Positions 1-9,933 of a stretch of 18,088 bases of DNA are shown here, one piece after another. The DNA is taken from positions 1 to 18,088 of the forward strand of contig UQDG01000031.1 of assembly GCA_900539695.1 (NCBI GenBank). Reading direction: 5' to 3'. The notes below the pieces were generated by a model. The model searched no databases. It had not been told where the DNA came from and was given only the letters and a program-made list of their open reading frames with translations. The position numbers were made by a program, and so were the translations under genes. The stretch's first letter is position 1; each line of letters starts with the position of its first letter. The DNA comes from an uncultured Oscillospiraceae bacterium (GTDB lineage: Bacteria; Bacillota; Clostridia; Oscillospirales; Ruminococcaceae).

Positions 1-51
1 TGCCGCACCTCGCTCGCCGTATCGGCACTTAGAATTGTGCGGTATTGCCTT
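1..51 (-). repeat. partial MITE-like inverted-repeat element (cut by window start)
   Basis: Read on the minus strand, bases 55 to 1 are identical over 55 of 55 positions to 16302-16356, the left end of the complete element at 16306-16481. The terminal repeat AAGGCAATACCGCACAATT lies at 33-51, and a TAA that may be target duplication ends at 53. The element starts 8 bp after the lepA stop codon. The rest of this copy lies outside the window, so its length is unknown. No coding sequence is seen in it. Confidence 0.8.
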
Positions 52-59
52 TATGAAAA

Positions 60-1868
60 TCAGGAATCCGAATCCAGCTTCAGTACGGCGGTGAAGGCCT
101 CGCTGGGCAGGGTCACGCTGCCCAGCTGGCGCATCTTCTTTTTGCCTTCCTTCTGCTTTTCCAGCAGCTTCTTCTTGCGGGTAATGTCGCCGCCGTAGCA
201 CTTGGCCAGCACGTCCTTGCGCATGGCCTTGACGGTCTCGCGGGCAATGACCTTGCCGCCCACGGCCGCCTGGATGGGGATCTCAAACAGCGCGCGGGGG
301 ATGTTCTCCTTCAGCTTCTCGCAGATGCGGCGGCCCTTGGCGTAGGCGTTGTCAGCGAAAACGATCATGGACAGCGCGTCCACCACCTCGCCGTTGAGCA
401 AAAAGTCCAGACGAACCAGCTTACTCTCGTGCCAGTCCTCCCACTCATAGTCGTAGCTGGCGTAGCCGCGGCTGCGGGACTTGATGGCGTCGAAGAAGTC
501 GTAGACGATCTCGCCCAAAGGTATCTGGTAATGCAGGTCCACGCGCGTTTCATCCATATACTTCATGTCAATGAGCACGCCGCGCTTGGCCTGGCAGAGG
601 TCCATCAGCGGGCCGACGTAATCGTTGGGGGTGTAGATGTGGGCATTGACGAACGGTTCCTCGGACTTGACGATGCGGGTCGGGTCGGGATAGGCCGAGG
701 GGTTATCGATGACCTCTACCGTGCCGTCGGTCAGGGTCAGGCGGTACTGGACGCCCGGCGTCGTGGTGATAAGATCGAGGTCAAACTCACGCTCCAACCG
801 CTCGGTGATGATCTCCATGTGCAGCAGGCCCAGGAAACCGCAGCGGAAGCCAAAGCCCAGGGCGGCACTGGTTTCCGGCTCGAAACTCAGCGATGCATCG
901 TTGAGCTGCAGTTTTTCCAGTGCGTCTTTCAGGTCTGGGTAGTCGGCGCCGTCTGCCGGGTAGATGCCGCAGAACACCATCGGGGTAACGGTGCGGAAAC
1001 CGGGCATTGGCTCCGGCGTGGGGTTATTGGCCAGCGTAACAGTATCGCCCACACGGGTATCCCGCACGGTCTTGATGCTGGCGGTCAGGTAGCCGACCTC
1101 GCCAGCCTCCAGCTTCTCACAGGGGCTCAGCTGAGTGGCACCCATGCGGCCCACTTCCACCAGCTGGAACTCCGCGCCGGTGCTCATCAGACGGATGGTA
1201 TCGCCGGGCTTGACGGTGCCATCAAAGATGCGCACGTAGACGATAACGCCCTTGTAGCTGTCATAGATGGAATCGAAGATCAGTGCTTTCAGTGGCTTGT
1301 CGGGGTCGCCGGTGGGGCCGGGAATATCGCGGACTACACATTCCAGCACGTCCTTAACGCCGATGCCCAGCTTGGCCGAAACGCGGGGTGCTTCCATGCA
1401 GGGCAGACCGATGACGTCCTCAACCTCTTTTGCCACGGCGTCGGGGTCGGCGCTGGGCAGGTCGATCTTGTTCAGGATGGGCACCACTTCCAGGTCGTGG
1501 TCCAGCGCCAGGTAGCAGTTGGCCAGCGTCTGTGCCTCCACGCCCTGGCTGGCGTCCACCACCAGCACCGCGCCTTCGCAGGCGGCCAGGCTGCGGCTGA
1601 CCTCGTACTGGAAGTCCACATGGCCCGGGGTGTCGATCAGGTTGAACTCGTAGGTCTCGCCGTCGTCGGCCTTATAGCGCATAGTCACGGCGCGGGCCTT
1701 GATGGTGATGCCGCGCTCCTTTTCCAGCTCCATGTTGTCCAGCACCTGGTCCGTCATGGTGCGCTTGTCGACGCTGTCGGTCAACTCCAGCATGCGGTCA
1801 GACAAGGTGGATTTGCCGTGGTCAATGTGGGCAACAATGCAGAAATTTCGGATATTTTTGCGGGCCAT
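60..1868 (-). CDS. lepA: elongation factor 4 (LepA), ribosome-associated GTPase
   Basis: Translational GTPase that binds the ribosome and can back-translocate or remodel stalled complexes; it acts in the cytoplasm, partly membrane-associated. The 602 residues match the family's usual length of about 600. All GTPase motifs are visible: G1 AHIDHGKST at 13-21, G2 region ERGITI at 51-56, G3 DTPGH at 79-83 with the catalytic His83, G4 NKID at 133-136 and G5 SAK at 164-166. The Lys-rich LepA-specific C-terminal domain ends the protein. The ATG shares one base with the alr stop (TGATG), and a GGAGGA lies 6 bases upstream inside the end of alr, so the two genes are probably translationally coupled. 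No hairpin terminator is seen after the stop; an inverted-repeat element begins 8 bp downstream and may serve as the transcript end. Confidence 0.98.
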   Translation of the reverse strand: MARKNIRNFCIVAHIDHGKSTLSDRMLELTDSVDKRTMTDQVLDNMELEKERGITIKARAVTMRYKADDGETYEFNLIDTPGHVDFQYEVSRSLAACEGAVLVVDASQGVEAQTLANCYLALDHDLEVVPILNKIDLPSADPDAVAKEVEDVIGLPCMEAPRVSAKLGIGVKDVLECVVRDIPGPTGDPDKPLKALIFDSIYDSYKGVIVYVRIFDGTVKPGDTIRLMSTGAEFQLVEVGRMGATQLSPCEKLEAGEVGYLTASIKTVRDTRVGDTVTLANNPTPEPMPGFRTVTPMVFCGIYPADGADYPDLKDALEKLQLNDASLSFEPETSAALGFGFRCGFLGLLHMEIITERLEREFDLDLITTTPGVQYRLTLTDGTVEVIDNPSAYPDPTRIVKSEEPFVNAHIYTPNDYVGPLMDLCQAKRGVLIDMKYMDETRVDLHYQIPLGEIVYDFFDAIKSRSRGYASYDYEWEDWHESKLVRLDFLLNGEVVDALSMIVFADNAYAKGRRICEKLKENIPRALFEIPIQAAVGGKVIARETVKAMRKDVLAKCYGGDITRKKKLLEKQKEGKKKMRQLGSVTLPSEAFTAVLKLDSDS

Positions 1869-3052
1869 CAGGTTTCCTCCAAATCGTTCCAGATCTTACA
1901 GACGGTGCCGTTTTCTTTATATACGCGGGGCACGCGGCGTGCCAGGCCGCATACGATCTCATAGTTGATGGTGTTGGTCTTTTTCGCGATGGTGTCGGCG
2001 GTATCCCCTGCACCGGGGCCAAATACCACCACTTCATCCCCCATTTTTACCTCCGGGATGTTGGTAACGTCCACCAGCGTTTGATCCATGCAGACACGGC
2101 CCACCACGGGGGCGGGACGGCCGTGGATGCTCATAACGCCCTGGCCCTGCCCACCGGACAGGGCGCGGGGATAGCCGTCAGCATAGCCGACACAAACCGT
2201 TGCCACCCGCATGGGGTGGTCCGCCGTGAAGGTCCGGCCGTAGCTCACACATTGGCCGGGCTGCAGCTCTTTCACAAAAGTGACGATACAATGCAGAGAA
2301 AGGGCAGGCTGCAACTCCGGGAAGTGGGCATCCTCGCTGGGGTCCAGCCCATACAGGATAATGCCTGCGCGGGTCATATCCCGCCGCCATTCCGGGTGGC
2401 GCAGCTGCGCGGCCGAATTGGCGCAGTGCACCGTGCCGGTGGCATAGCCATCCGCCTGCAGGCGGTCCACCACGCGGGTAAACAGGTCGTACTGCTCCTC
2501 CGTATAGGCCAGGTCATCCGGTGCATCGCTGTCTGCCACGGCAAAATGCTGGAAGATGCCGCAGATCGCAAGGCCCGGCAAAGCATACAGCGCCTCGACC
2601 TCACGGATGGTCTCCTCGAAACCCGAGCGTACCGCAAAGCCGATGCGGCCCATACCGGTGTCGATTTTAATATGAACCTTTACCCGCACCCCGGCCTGCA
2701 CAGCAGCGGCCGAAAGCGCCTGGGCGTACTCCGTAGAGAAGCAGGCGGTAGCAATATCATCCTCCGCCAGCGTTGCAGCGTGGGCAGGGTCGGCATAACC
2801 CAGGATCAGGATGGGTATCGTAATGCCATGGTGGCGCAGATGATGCCCCTCGCCCAAGCTGCTTACCGCAAAACCGGCAACGCCTGCCTGCTGTATCGTC
2901 TTGGCGGTGGCTACGTCACCGTGGCCGTAGGCATCGGCCTTGACAACGGCGCAGACCGGCCCGCCGACCGCCTGCCTGATGTATGCGAAATTGTGGCGCA
3001 GTGCATCCAGATCGATCTCAGCCCAGCAATGTTTTTCAAACTTCATATCCAT
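1868..3052 (-). CDS. alr: alanine racemase
   Basis: PLP-dependent enzyme that interconverts L- and D-alanine to supply D-Ala for peptidoglycan. It is 394 residues, normal for the family. The PLP lysine lies in [10 protein letters not shown] (Lys38), the second catalytic base is Tyr271 in CVSYGRTF, and the conserved [11 protein letters not shown] segment is at 320-330. The start is uncertain: an ATG at 3052 and another six bases downstream at 3046 (MKFEKHCW) share the same AGGGG; spacing is about 3 bases for the first and 9 for the second, which favours 3046. The gene overlaps lepA by one base and follows a CLC gene after an 85-bp gap holding a likely promoter, so it may be transcribed both alone with lepA and from the CLC promoter. 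Confidence 0.97.
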   Translation of the reverse strand: MDMKFEKHCWAEIDLDALRHNFAYIRQAVGGPVCAVVKADAYGHGDVATAKTIQQAGVAGFAVSSLGEGHHLRHHGITIPILILGYADPAHAATLAEDDIATACFSTEYAQALSAAAVQAGVRVKVHIKIDTGMGRIGFAVRSGFEETIREVEALYALPGLAICGIFQHFAVADSDAPDDLAYTEEQYDLFTRVVDRLQADGYATGTVHCANSAAQLRHPEWRRDMTRAGIILYGLDPSEDAHFPELQPALSLHCIVTFVKELQPGQCVSYGRTFTADHPMRVATVCVGYADGYPRALSGGQGQGVMSIHGRPAPVVGRVCMDQTLVDVTNIPEVKMGDEVVVFGPGAGDTADTIAKKTNTINYEIVCGLARRVPRVYKENGTVCKIWNDLEET

Positions 3053-3098
3053 TCACCCCTTTATAGCCTATTCTCCCTGTCCTACCCTTTAAAGATTT

Positions 3099-3127
3099 AT
3101 TATATCACACTTTCCCTGGCTGTACAA
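3099..3127 (-). promoter_or_regulatory. probable sigma-A promoter for alr-lepA
   Basis: On the minus strand a perfect TATAAT (3104-3099) is preceded, 17 bases upstream, by a weak -35 TTGTAC (3127-3122). A 16-base spacing would use TGTACA instead. It lies in the AT-rich gap between the CLC gene and alr. The -10 is convincing and the -35 is poor. Confidence 0.5.
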
Positions 3128-3137
3128 TGACAGAAAA

Positions 3138-4427
3138 TCAGTTTTCCGCGTCGGAATCGGTCTCCGACCATTTGCCGTGGACGCGCTGCACGCCCACCAC
3201 ACGCAGTTTGGAGTGGAGGAAGTGCTGCTCGCGATACAGGCTGAAGTAGCTGGACATCATGTAGGAGACGGCACAGGCCAGGGCGAACAGCTCAATGTTC
3301 TGCCCGCCGAACACCTCGATGGCCAGGCAGCTGGACGCCAGCGGGCTGTTGGTACAGCCGCAGAACAGTGCCACCATGCCCAGCGCCGCGCCCAGGCCGG
3401 GGGCCAGCCCCAGCAGCGGGGCCACCACGCAGCCAAAGGTCGCGCCGGTGAAGAAGATGGGTACGATCTCGCCGCCCTTGAACCCGGCCCCCAGTGTGAT
3501 GCTGGTGAACAGCATCTTGAGCAGGAAAGCATACGGCACCGCCTGCCCGGCGATGGCGGCTGCAATAACATTGGCGCCCGCGCCGTTGTAATCGGTGGTG
3601 CCCAGCAGGGTGGTCAGCGCGATGATAAGCGCACCGCCGACCACCACCCGCAGATAGGCATTGGGGAACAGCTTTTTATACAGCTTCGGCGCGGCGTGGA
3701 TCACCTCACAGAAAGCAATGCTCAACGCGGCCAGCAGCAGGCCCAGCAGCAATACGCGGATCAGGTTGCCCGGCGTAGGGGCGGCATAGTCGGCCACTGC
3801 AAAGGCGGTGGGGGCCAGCCCCATACCGCTGCTGATCCACACGCCGATCAGCGCCGAGATCAGGCAGGGCAGCAGCGCTGCGTACTGCATGGAGCCGACG
3901 TCGACGACTTCCAGCGTAAATACGGTAGCGGCCAGCGGCGTACCAAATATAGCGGAAAACGCCCCCGCCATGCCGCACATGGTCATCAGGCGGCAGTCCC
4001 GGGCCTCCAGCTGCAGTCTCCTGCCGATCTGCCCGGACAGTGAACCCCCCAGCAGCAGAGCAGCGCCCTCACGGCCGCTGGAACCGCCGAACAAATGGGT
4101 GATGACGGTGGTTACAAAGATGAGCGGGGCGGTACGCAGGGAAAGCGGCTTATGCTCCCGCACCGCGACAAAAATTTGGTTGGTGGAACCGCCGCCATCA
4201 GGGTCAAAATGCTGGTACAGGAACACGATGACCAGGCCGCCCAGCGGCAGCAGATAGATCAACCGCGGGTCAGCCGTGCGCAGGGCGGTCGCTTTGTTGA
4301 GCGCCAGCCCAAACATTGCGCCAAACGGCCCCACTACACAGCCCACCAGCGCAGCCAGGATTACCCATTTAAAGCAGACATACAGGTACCCCAGGCTGCT
4401 GCGCAGATACCGCAAGATTTTTTTCAT
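3138..4427 (-). CDS. CLC-family anion transporter, CLC-F-like (possible fluoride exporter)
   Basis: Polytopic membrane protein of the CLC chloride channel/antiporter superfamily, 429 residues from the chosen ATG. The gating-glutamate motif is GREGAA (Glu120) inside a THLFGGSSGREG block, and a GFKGGEIVP segment lies at 315-323, followed by GCTNSPLASSCLAIEVFGG. These blocks resemble the CLC-F fluoride/proton antiporters (from memory THLFGGSAGREGT and GFKGGEVTPLF) more than classical CLC-ec1, whose filter motifs are GSGIP, GREGP and GxFxP. The first filter segment is atypical here (GGGSTNQIF, 78-86), so ion selectivity is inferred, not seen. A longer frame from TTG at 4442 exists, but its second and third codons form the Shine-Dalgarno GGGGAGG that sits 6 bases before the ATG at 4427, so 4427 is the start. 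It has its own promoter at 4463-4491. Confidence 0.9.
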   Translation of the reverse strand: MKKILRYLRSSLGYLYVCFKWVILAALVGCVVGPFGAMFGLALNKATALRTADPRLIYLLPLGGLVIVFLYQHFDPDGGGSTNQIFVAVREHKPLSLRTAPLIFVTTVITHLFGGSSGREGAALLLGGSLSGQIGRRLQLEARDCRLMTMCGMAGAFSAIFGTPLAATVFTLEVVDVGSMQYAALLPCLISALIGVWISSGMGLAPTAFAVADYAAPTPGNLIRVLLLGLLLAALSIAFCEVIHAAPKLYKKLFPNAYLRVVVGGALIIALTTLLGTTDYNGAGANVIAAAIAGQAVPYAFLLKMLFTSITLGAGFKGGEIVPIFFTGATFGCVVAPLLGLAPGLGAALGMVALFCGCTNSPLASSCLAIEVFGGQNIELFALACAVSYMMSSYFSLYREQHFLHSKLRVVGVQRVHGKWSETDSDAEN

Positions 4428-4462
4428 AGACGACCTCCCCAAGGCAACAAAATCCCCCCCTG

Positions 4463-4491
4463 ATTATACTCCCGCCGGGGGAAAAAGACAA
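4463..4491 (-). promoter_or_regulatory. sigma-A promoter for the CLC gene
   Basis: Minus strand: -35 TTGTCT (4491-4486), 17-base spacer, perfect -10 TATAAT (4468-4463). The predicted transcript starts near 4456, leaving a leader of about 30 bases, too short for a fluoride riboswitch. Confidence 0.7.
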
Positions 4492-4500
4492 CATCTGCCA

Positions 4501-4540
4501 AAACAGGACTGGCGTTGCCTGTGCGATGCCAGCCCTGTTT
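4501..4540 (-). terminator. probable terminator of the MATE gene
   Basis: A 13-bp stem (4528-4540 with 4501-4513, one G-U pair) with a 14-base loop begins 22 bases after the MATE stop. On the minus strand it ends in TTTTGG, so the U-tract is short and termination may be partial. It ends 10 bp before the CLC promoter. Confidence 0.6.
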
Positions 4541-4562
4541 GACTTGTTTACAATATGCGTTG

Positions 4563-5924
4563 TTACGCCGTCACCGGCTGCTGATTGAAAATCTTCATCG
4601 ATTGTTTGTAGCAGTGGATGAAGTAGATAATTTCGGCAAAGCCCGTCAACGCCCAGGAGCAGGGGTAGAGCAGATACAGCGCCGGAATGGTGTGGAAGCA
4701 GGCGAAGATCGTGTAGACCCACGCCACGCGGAAGACGCAGGACCCCATAATAACGATGATGGTCGGTACCACGGTTTTGCCAAGGCCCCGGGAGGCGGCG
4801 ATGGTGCAGTCCATAAAGGCAGAGATGCAGTAGGCCAGGCCCATGACCATGATGCGCTTCATGCCGGCATCGATGACGTCCGGCTCGGTGGTGAAAAGCG
4901 CGAGGAACTGCCGCCCGAAGAGCAGCAGCCCGCCGCCCAGCACCAGGCCCACACCGAAGCCGTAGGCCAGGCTGATGAAGTAGCTTTTCTTCACGCGGTC
5001 GACCTTGCCCGCGCCGTAGTTCTGGCTCATGAAGCTGGCACAGGCCATGTAGAAGGCGGCCATAGCGTCGTAGATCATGGCGTCGGCATTGGCAGCGGCC
5101 GAGTTGCCCTTGACCATCAGCGAGTCAAAGGAGTTGACGCCCGCCTGGATGAACAGGTTGGCGATGGCAAAAACTGCGTTCTGGAACCCGGCAGGCACAC
5201 CCAGCAGCAGGATGCGCTTGGTCATACCCAGGTCCAGCTTGATAGCGTGCAGGTCCAGTGCGTAGCAATCCTGCACTTTGGTCAGTGCGCGCAGAATCAG
5301 CCCGGCAGACACGCACTGGGAGATGGCACTGGCCAGCGCCACGCCCATGACGTTGAGCTGGCAGACGATAACGAAAAACAAGTTGAGGCCGATGTTCAGC
5401 GCACCGGCGATGGACAGGTAGACCAGCGGCTTTTTCGTGTCACCGATGGCACTGAACACCGCGTTGCCGAAGTTATACAGCGCCAGGGCGGGCATACCCA
5501 AAAAGTACACGCGCAGGTACAAAACAGCACCGGGCAGCAGGTCCGGCTTGGTGTTGAGCAGTTCCAGCAGCGCAGGCGACCCCAGCAGGCCGACAAACAG
5601 CAGGATGACACCCGCAATAAAGCTGATGATGAGTGCCGAATGGACGGTCTTTTTGACATCGCCCGGGTGCTTGGCGCCGTAAAAGCGGGCCACCAGCACG
5701 TTGATGCCGTTGCTCAGGCCGATCAAAAAGCCGGTGAACAGCGTGACAAAGATACTGGTGGACCCCACCGCGCCCAGCGCCGTAGACCCAGCAAACCGCC
5801 CGACGACCGCCACGTCTGACATGTTGAACAGCACCTGCAGCAGGTTGGACAGGGCCAGCGGCAGGCTGACGAGGAGGATCTGCTTCGCCAGCGGTCCCTC
5901 GGTCAGGGTTTTTGCATTTTTCAT
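4563..5924 (-). CDS. MATE-family cation-coupled multidrug exporter
   Basis: Integral membrane transporter of the multidrug and toxic compound extrusion family, which uses a Na+ or H+ gradient to export drugs or metabolites; the substrate cannot be read from sequence. It has 453 residues, the usual size for 12 helices in two homologous halves. The N-terminal half starts with LTEGPLAKQILLVSLPLALSN and contains DVAVVGRFAG, both typical; the second half repeats the pattern after about residue 235. The ATG at 5924 is preceded by GAGGAAA about 9 bases upstream. It has its own promoter (5985-6013) and a hairpin downstream, so it appears to be a single-gene unit between the ATPase operon and the CLC gene. 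Confidence 0.94.
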   Translation of the reverse strand: MKNAKTLTEGPLAKQILLVSLPLALSNLLQVLFNMSDVAVVGRFAGSTALGAVGSTSIFVTLFTGFLIGLSNGINVLVARFYGAKHPGDVKKTVHSALIISFIAGVILLFVGLLGSPALLELLNTKPDLLPGAVLYLRVYFLGMPALALYNFGNAVFSAIGDTKKPLVYLSIAGALNIGLNLFFVIVCQLNVMGVALASAISQCVSAGLILRALTKVQDCYALDLHAIKLDLGMTKRILLLGVPAGFQNAVFAIANLFIQAGVNSFDSLMVKGNSAAANADAMIYDAMAAFYMACASFMSQNYGAGKVDRVKKSYFISLAYGFGVGLVLGGGLLLFGRQFLALFTTEPDVIDAGMKRIMVMGLAYCISAFMDCTIAASRGLGKTVVPTIIVIMGSCVFRVAWVYTIFACFHTIPALYLLYPCSWALTGFAEIIYFIHCYKQSMKIFNQQPVTA

Positions 5925-5984
5925 GGTTCCGATTTCCTCAATTTTTCCTTACACAACACCCCCGCATTGGGGCGAACATTCCTG

Positions 5985-6013
5985 ATTATAGCAAGTTTTT
6001 ATGCCTTTGGAAA
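5985..6013 (-). promoter_or_regulatory. sigma-A promoter for the MATE gene
   Basis: Minus strand: -35 TTTCCA (6013-6008), 17-base spacer, perfect -10 TATAAT (5990-5985). It lies just beyond the ATPase operon terminator and gives a leader of about 55 bases. Confidence 0.65.
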
Positions 6014-6054
6014 GAGGTTTTTGCCAGATTTTGGCGGTTTTTAAAAAACAGCAA

Positions 6055-6095
6055 AAAAAGAACCGCCCGGCGCAAAATCGGGCGGTCTTTTTATC
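6055..6095 (-). terminator. intrinsic terminator of the ATPase operon
   Basis: A perfect 8-bp GC-rich stem (6079-6086 with 6062-6069, ACCGCCCG/CGGGCGGT) with a 9-base loop is followed on the minus strand by TTCTTTTTTT. It begins 27 bases after the subunit D stop. The plus side also has CTTTTT, so it could work in both directions. Confidence 0.9.
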
Positions 6096-6112
6096 TGCAA
6101 AATCAGGGAAAA

Positions 6113-6742
6113 TCAGGCTTCTTCAGCCTGTTTTTCTTTTTGGGCCTTGATGACTTTCAGGCGGCTGAATTCTTCGCGTTCGCGCTCGCCCAGCACCTCG
6201 TCGATGGACTTGATGGTCTTTTGCATCTGGGGGATCTGGACGTTGCCCAGGGCGTTAGCACGCTTCTGGGTCTTTTGGATGGCCTCGGCCAGGCGGATGA
6301 CGCTGGTCTCCACTTCGGTCAGCTCCACCGTCAGGGTCTTGACCTCGTTGAATTTGAGGTAGGCCACATCCAGCGTGCCGTTGGTGGACTCCAGATCATA
6401 ATAAATGCCCAAAGGCGAGGTCGTCTGCAGCGAGAGGGTGGGCAGTTCCACGCCCATGACGCTGCGGGTGCTCAACCGCAGGCCGTGCTCTACGGGCACG
6501 CCGCCGGCGTACTCCCCCACCGAGCCCAGCATGATGTTGGCTTTCTGCAGGGCGTCATACGCCTCGGCGTAGGCAGCCGAGATGCGATCCTGGATGCCTG
6601 CGGCGCGGTCGATGAGCTGCATCATTTCGCGCACAAGGATGTTGCGCTTGCGGTCCATCAGGTCATAGCCCTGCTCCGCCAGCGCCAGGCTGCGCTTGGT
6701 AGCCATCAGGTTTGATTTTGTGGGGAAAACCTGCTGTGCCAT
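6113..6742 (-). CDS. ntpD: A/V-type ATPase subunit D (central stalk)
   Basis: Central rotor shaft subunit that turns inside the A3B3 head and links catalysis to the membrane ring. It has 209 residues, the usual length. The N-terminus reads PTKSNLMATKRSLALAEQGYDLMDRKRNILVREM, typical of the family, and the protein is two long helices joined by a short middle region, with Lys/Glu-rich coiled-coil ends. The ATG has GGAG six bases upstream and follows the subunit B stop by 12 bp. It is the last gene of the operon and is followed by a strong terminator. Confidence 0.97.
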   Translation of the reverse strand: MAQQVFPTKSNLMATKRSLALAEQGYDLMDRKRNILVREMMQLIDRAAGIQDRISAAYAEAYDALQKANIMLGSVGEYAGGVPVEHGLRLSTRSVMGVELPTLSLQTTSPLGIYYDLESTNGTLDVAYLKFNEVKTLTVELTEVETSVIRLAEAIQKTQKRANALGNVQIPQMQKTIKSIDEVLGEREREEFSRLKVIKAQKEKQAEEA

Positions 6743-6754
6743 GGTAAACTCCTT

Positions 6755-8152
6755 TTATTGCTTTGCGTGCTTGGCAATGCGGGCCTTGGCAGGCTCGTAG
6801 TACTTGTCCAGCGTAGCATCATCGCAGCGGTCCAGCGCGGCGCGGGGCAGTGCAGCCAACAGCTCCCAGCCCAGGTCCAGCGTTTGCTCCATGGTGCGAT
6901 CGGTGTTGCCCTGGCCGATGAACTCCTGCTCAAAGGCACGGCCAAAGGCCATCAGCTGCTTGTCGGACTCAGAAAGTTCTTCCTCGCCGATAACGCTGGC
7001 CAAAGCCTTAGCATCCTGCACCTTAGCGTAGCAGGCAAACAGCTGGTTGGACAGGGTGACGTGATCCTCGCGGGTGTAACCGGCGCCGATGCCGTCCTTC
7101 ATCAGACGGGACAGGCTGGGCAGCACGGAGACCGGCGGATACAGGCCGGTGGCGTCCATACCACGGTCCAGCACGATCTGGCCCTCGGTAATGTAACCGG
7201 TCAGGTCGGGGATGGGGTGGGTGATGTCGTCGCCGGGCATGGTCAGGATGGGGATCTGGGTGACAGAACCCTTGCTGCCCTTGATGATACCGGCGCGCTC
7301 GTACAGGCTGGCCAGGTCAGAATACAGGTAGCCGGGGAAGCCCTTACGGCCGGGGATCTCGCCCTTGGAGGAGGAGAACTCGCGCAGAGCCTCGCAATAG
7401 CTGGTCATATCGGTCAAGATGACCAGCACGTTCTTGTTCAGGTCAAAGGCCAGGTACTCGGCCACCGTCAGGGCGGCGCGCGGGGTGATGATACGCTCGA
7501 TGATGGGGTCGTTGGCCAGGTTCAGCAGCATGACCACGCGCTCCATCGCGCCGCAGCTCTCGAAAGACTCCCGGAAGTAAGCGGCCACGTCATTCTTGAC
7601 GCCCATAGCGGCAAAGACGATGGCGAAGTCCGAGCCATCGGCCACGCTGGCCTGACGGACGATCTGGACGGCCAGCTCGTTGTGCTTCATGCCGGAGCCG
7701 GAGAAGATGGGCAGCTTCTGGCCGCGGATCAGCGTGGCCAGGCAGTCGATGGAAGAAATGCCGGTGTGGATGTAGTTACGCGGATACACACGGCTGACGG
7801 GGTTGATAGGTGCGCCGTTGACATCGCGGCGGGCGGTGGGGTAAATGTCGCCCAGACCGTCGATGGGGCGGCCCAGGCCGTCCAGCACACGGCCAGGCAG
7901 CTCGGGGCTGAGGTCCATCATCATGGGATGGCCGGTCAGCACCGTGCGGTTGTTGACCAGACTTAAGCCGCGGGTGCCCTCGAACACCTGGATGATGCAG
8001 CGGTCGCCTTCGACCTCAACCACACGGCCCACGCGGGTGGAGCCGTCATCCAGATGCAGCTCGGCCATTTCGTCATACTGCACGCCTTTTACGCCGTCCA
8101 GAACGACCAGACTGCCGTTGATTTGGGAAAGTCCGATATGCTCTAAAATCAT
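6755..8152 (-). CDS. ntpB: A/V-type ATPase subunit B (regulatory, non-catalytic)
   Basis: Non-catalytic nucleotide-binding-fold subunit that alternates with A in the A3B3 hexamer. It has 465 residues, normal for the family. As expected for B, the P-loop is degenerate: [14 protein letters not shown] at about 148-161 lacks the GKT of a working Walker A. The GLGRPIDG segment at 92-99 and the later [12 protein letters not shown] segment, which carries the arginine that reaches the A-subunit active site, are conserved. A GAGGAGGG lies 6 bases before the ATG. It is 15 bp after A and 12 bp before D. Confidence 0.98.
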   Translation of the reverse strand: MILEHIGLSQINGSLVVLDGVKGVQYDEMAELHLDDGSTRVGRVVEVEGDRCIIQVFEGTRGLSLVNNRTVLTGHPMMMDLSPELPGRVLDGLGRPIDGLGDIYPTARRDVNGAPINPVSRVYPRNYIHTGISSIDCLATLIRGQKLPIFSGSGMKHNELAVQIVRQASVADGSDFAIVFAAMGVKNDVAAYFRESFESCGAMERVVMLLNLANDPIIERIITPRAALTVAEYLAFDLNKNVLVILTDMTSYCEALREFSSSKGEIPGRKGFPGYLYSDLASLYERAGIIKGSKGSVTQIPILTMPGDDITHPIPDLTGYITEGQIVLDRGMDATGLYPPVSVLPSLSRLMKDGIGAGYTREDHVTLSNQLFACYAKVQDAKALASVIGEEELSESDKQLMAFGRAFEQEFIGQGNTDRTMEQTLDLGWELLAALPRAALDRCDDATLDKYYEPAKARIAKHAKQ

Positions 8153-8167
8153 GTTATTCCCTCCTCA

Positions 8168-9922
8168 TCAGCCCTGGGCCACAGCGGCCAGTTTGGCATC
8201 GATGTCTTTCTGCATGGCGTCCAGCTTCGAGAAGTCGTCGTTGGGCACCTCGTACTTCATTTTGACCAGCTCATCAAACAGGCCGGTGGCCAGCAGACGG
8301 CTGACCGGCACCTGCTTGGCGACCAGCGCTGCACACTTATCGTACAGGTACAGGATGGTCTCCATCATCTTCAGCTGCTTTTCCAGCGGCACGTAGGTAT
8401 CCACGGCGTGGAAAGCGTTCTGCTGCAGGAAGCCGACGCGGATAACACGGGCGATCTCGATGGTCAATTTCTGGTCGTCGGGCAGCACGTCCGAGCCGAT
8501 CAGCTTGACGATCTGCATCAGGTTATTTTCCTGCAGCAGCAGGTTGGCGACGCGCTCACGGCAGGACATAAAGTCATGGCCGACGTTATCGTAGTACCAG
8601 CTGCCCAGGTCGCCCAGGTATTCACTGTAAGAATCGTTCCAGTTGATGGCCGGATAGTGACGGGCGTAAGCCAGGGACTTATCCAGTGCCCAGAAGCAGC
8701 GGGTGAAACGCTTGGTGTTCTGGGTGACAGGCTCGGAGAAATCGTTGCCCTGGGGGCTGACAGCACCGATGACGGAGACGGAACCTTCGGCACCGTTCAG
8801 CGTCTTGACATAACCGGCACGCTCGTAGAACTCTGCCAGACGGCTGGGCAGGTAGGCGGGGTAGCCTTCATCGGCGGGCATCTCCTCCAGACGGCCGCTG
8901 ATCTCACGCAGAGCCTCGGCCCAACGGGAGGTGGAGTCAGCCATCATGGCGGTGTGGTAGCCCATGTCGCGGTAGTACTCGGCCAGCGTGATACCTGTGT
9001 AGATAGAAGCCTCACGGGCGGCAACAGGCATGTTGGACGTGTTGGCGATCAGCACGGTACGGTCCATCAGGCTCTTGCCGGTGCGGGGGTCCACCAGTTC
9101 GCTGAACTCCTGCAAGGCCTGGGTCATCTCGTTGCCGCGTTCGCCGCAGCCGACGTAGATGATGATGTCGGCATCGCACCACTTTGCGATCTGGTGCTGG
9201 GTCATGGTCTTGCCGGTACCGAAACCGCCGGGGATGGCAGCGGCGCCGCCCTTGGCCAGCGGGAACATGGTATCAATAACACGCTGACCGGTGATCAGCG
9301 GGCGGGGCGAGGTCATACGCTCGGCCGCCGGGCGCGGGGTACGGATAGGCCACTTCTGGCACAGGGTCAGGGTGTGTTCCCTGCCCTTGGCGTCGGTCAG
9401 CTTGACGATGGGGTCGTTGACGGTGTAGCTGCCGTTCTCGGCAGCCCAGGTCACGGTACCGCAAACCTCCGGCGGGACCATGCAGCGGTGCTGGATGGCC
9501 GGGGTCTCGGGGCAGGTGGCGTAGATCTGGCCGCCGGTCAGGGTATCCCCTGCTTTAACGTTGACGGTCACATCCCACTTGGCGGCGGTATCCAGAGAAG
9601 GCTCGTGTGCACCGCGCTCGATAAAGCTGCCCATATGGCTCTCGATGGCGGGCAGCGGGCGCTGGATGCCATCGTAGATATTGCGCAGGATGCCGGGGCC
9701 CAGCGTAACGGACAGCGGGCCGCCGGTGCTTTCGACAGGCTCGCCGGCTTTCAGGCCGCCGGTCTCCTCGTAAACCTGGATGGTGGTCTCTTTATCGTTC
9801 ATGCGGATGACCTCGCCTACCAGGCGGGATTTGCCCACATAGACCATTTCCATCATAGCCAGGTCGGTTTTGCCCTTGATGGTAACAACGGGGCCGTTGA
9901 TGCTGTAAATTTTATTTTCCAT
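8168..9922 (-). CDS. ntpA: A/V-type ATPase catalytic subunit A
   Basis: Catalytic subunit that hydrolyses or makes ATP; three copies alternate with B. With the chosen start it has 584 residues, normal for the family. Walker A is GGFGTGKT at 232-239, the catalytic glutamate lies in GCGERGNEM at 259-266, and the A-specific non-homologous insertion ([15 protein letters not shown]) is at about 125-139. A frame from TTG at 9937 overlaps the end of subunit E, but GAGGGG sits 7 bases before the ATG at 9922 ([11 protein letters not shown]), which matches the family N-terminus, so 9922 is taken. Confidence 0.98.
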   Translation of the reverse strand: MENKIYSINGPVVTIKGKTDLAMMEMVYVGKSRLVGEVIRMNDKETTIQVYEETGGLKAGEPVESTGGPLSVTLGPGILRNIYDGIQRPLPAIESHMGSFIERGAHEPSLDTAAKWDVTVNVKAGDTLTGGQIYATCPETPAIQHRCMVPPEVCGTVTWAAENGSYTVNDPIVKLTDAKGREHTLTLCQKWPIRTPRPAAERMTSPRPLITGQRVIDTMFPLAKGGAAAIPGGFGTGKTMTQHQIAKWCDADIIIYVGCGERGNEMTQALQEFSELVDPRTGKSLMDRTVLIANTSNMPVAAREASIYTGITLAEYYRDMGYHTAMMADSTSRWAEALREISGRLEEMPADEGYPAYLPSRLAEFYERAGYVKTLNGAEGSVSVIGAVSPQGNDFSEPVTQNTKRFTRCFWALDKSLAYARHYPAINWNDSYSEYLGDLGSWYYDNVGHDFMSCRERVANLLLQENNLMQIVKLIGSDVLPDDQKLTIEIARVIRVGFLQQNAFHAVDTYVPLEKQLKMMETILYLYDKCAALVAKQVPVSRLLATGLFDELVKMKYEVPNDDFSKLDAMQKDIDAKLAAVAQG

Positions 9923-9933
9923 AGCTTTGCCCC

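Noticed and set aside
429..1964. Long open frame on the plus strand opposite lepA (about 511 codons)
   Set aside because: It is antisense to an intact lepA with all GTPase motifs. The predicted protein is His/Gln/Val-rich without a family pattern, as expected from the complement of GC-rich coding DNA.
4428..4562. Fluoride riboswitch before the CLC gene
   Set aside because: The promoter leaves only about 30 bases of leader, and the sequence shows no crcB-motif-like conserved pieces.
5925..6112. Small gene between subunit D and the MATE gene
   Set aside because: The 188 bp are filled by a terminator, a promoter and a short leader; no frame with a ribosome binding site is seen.
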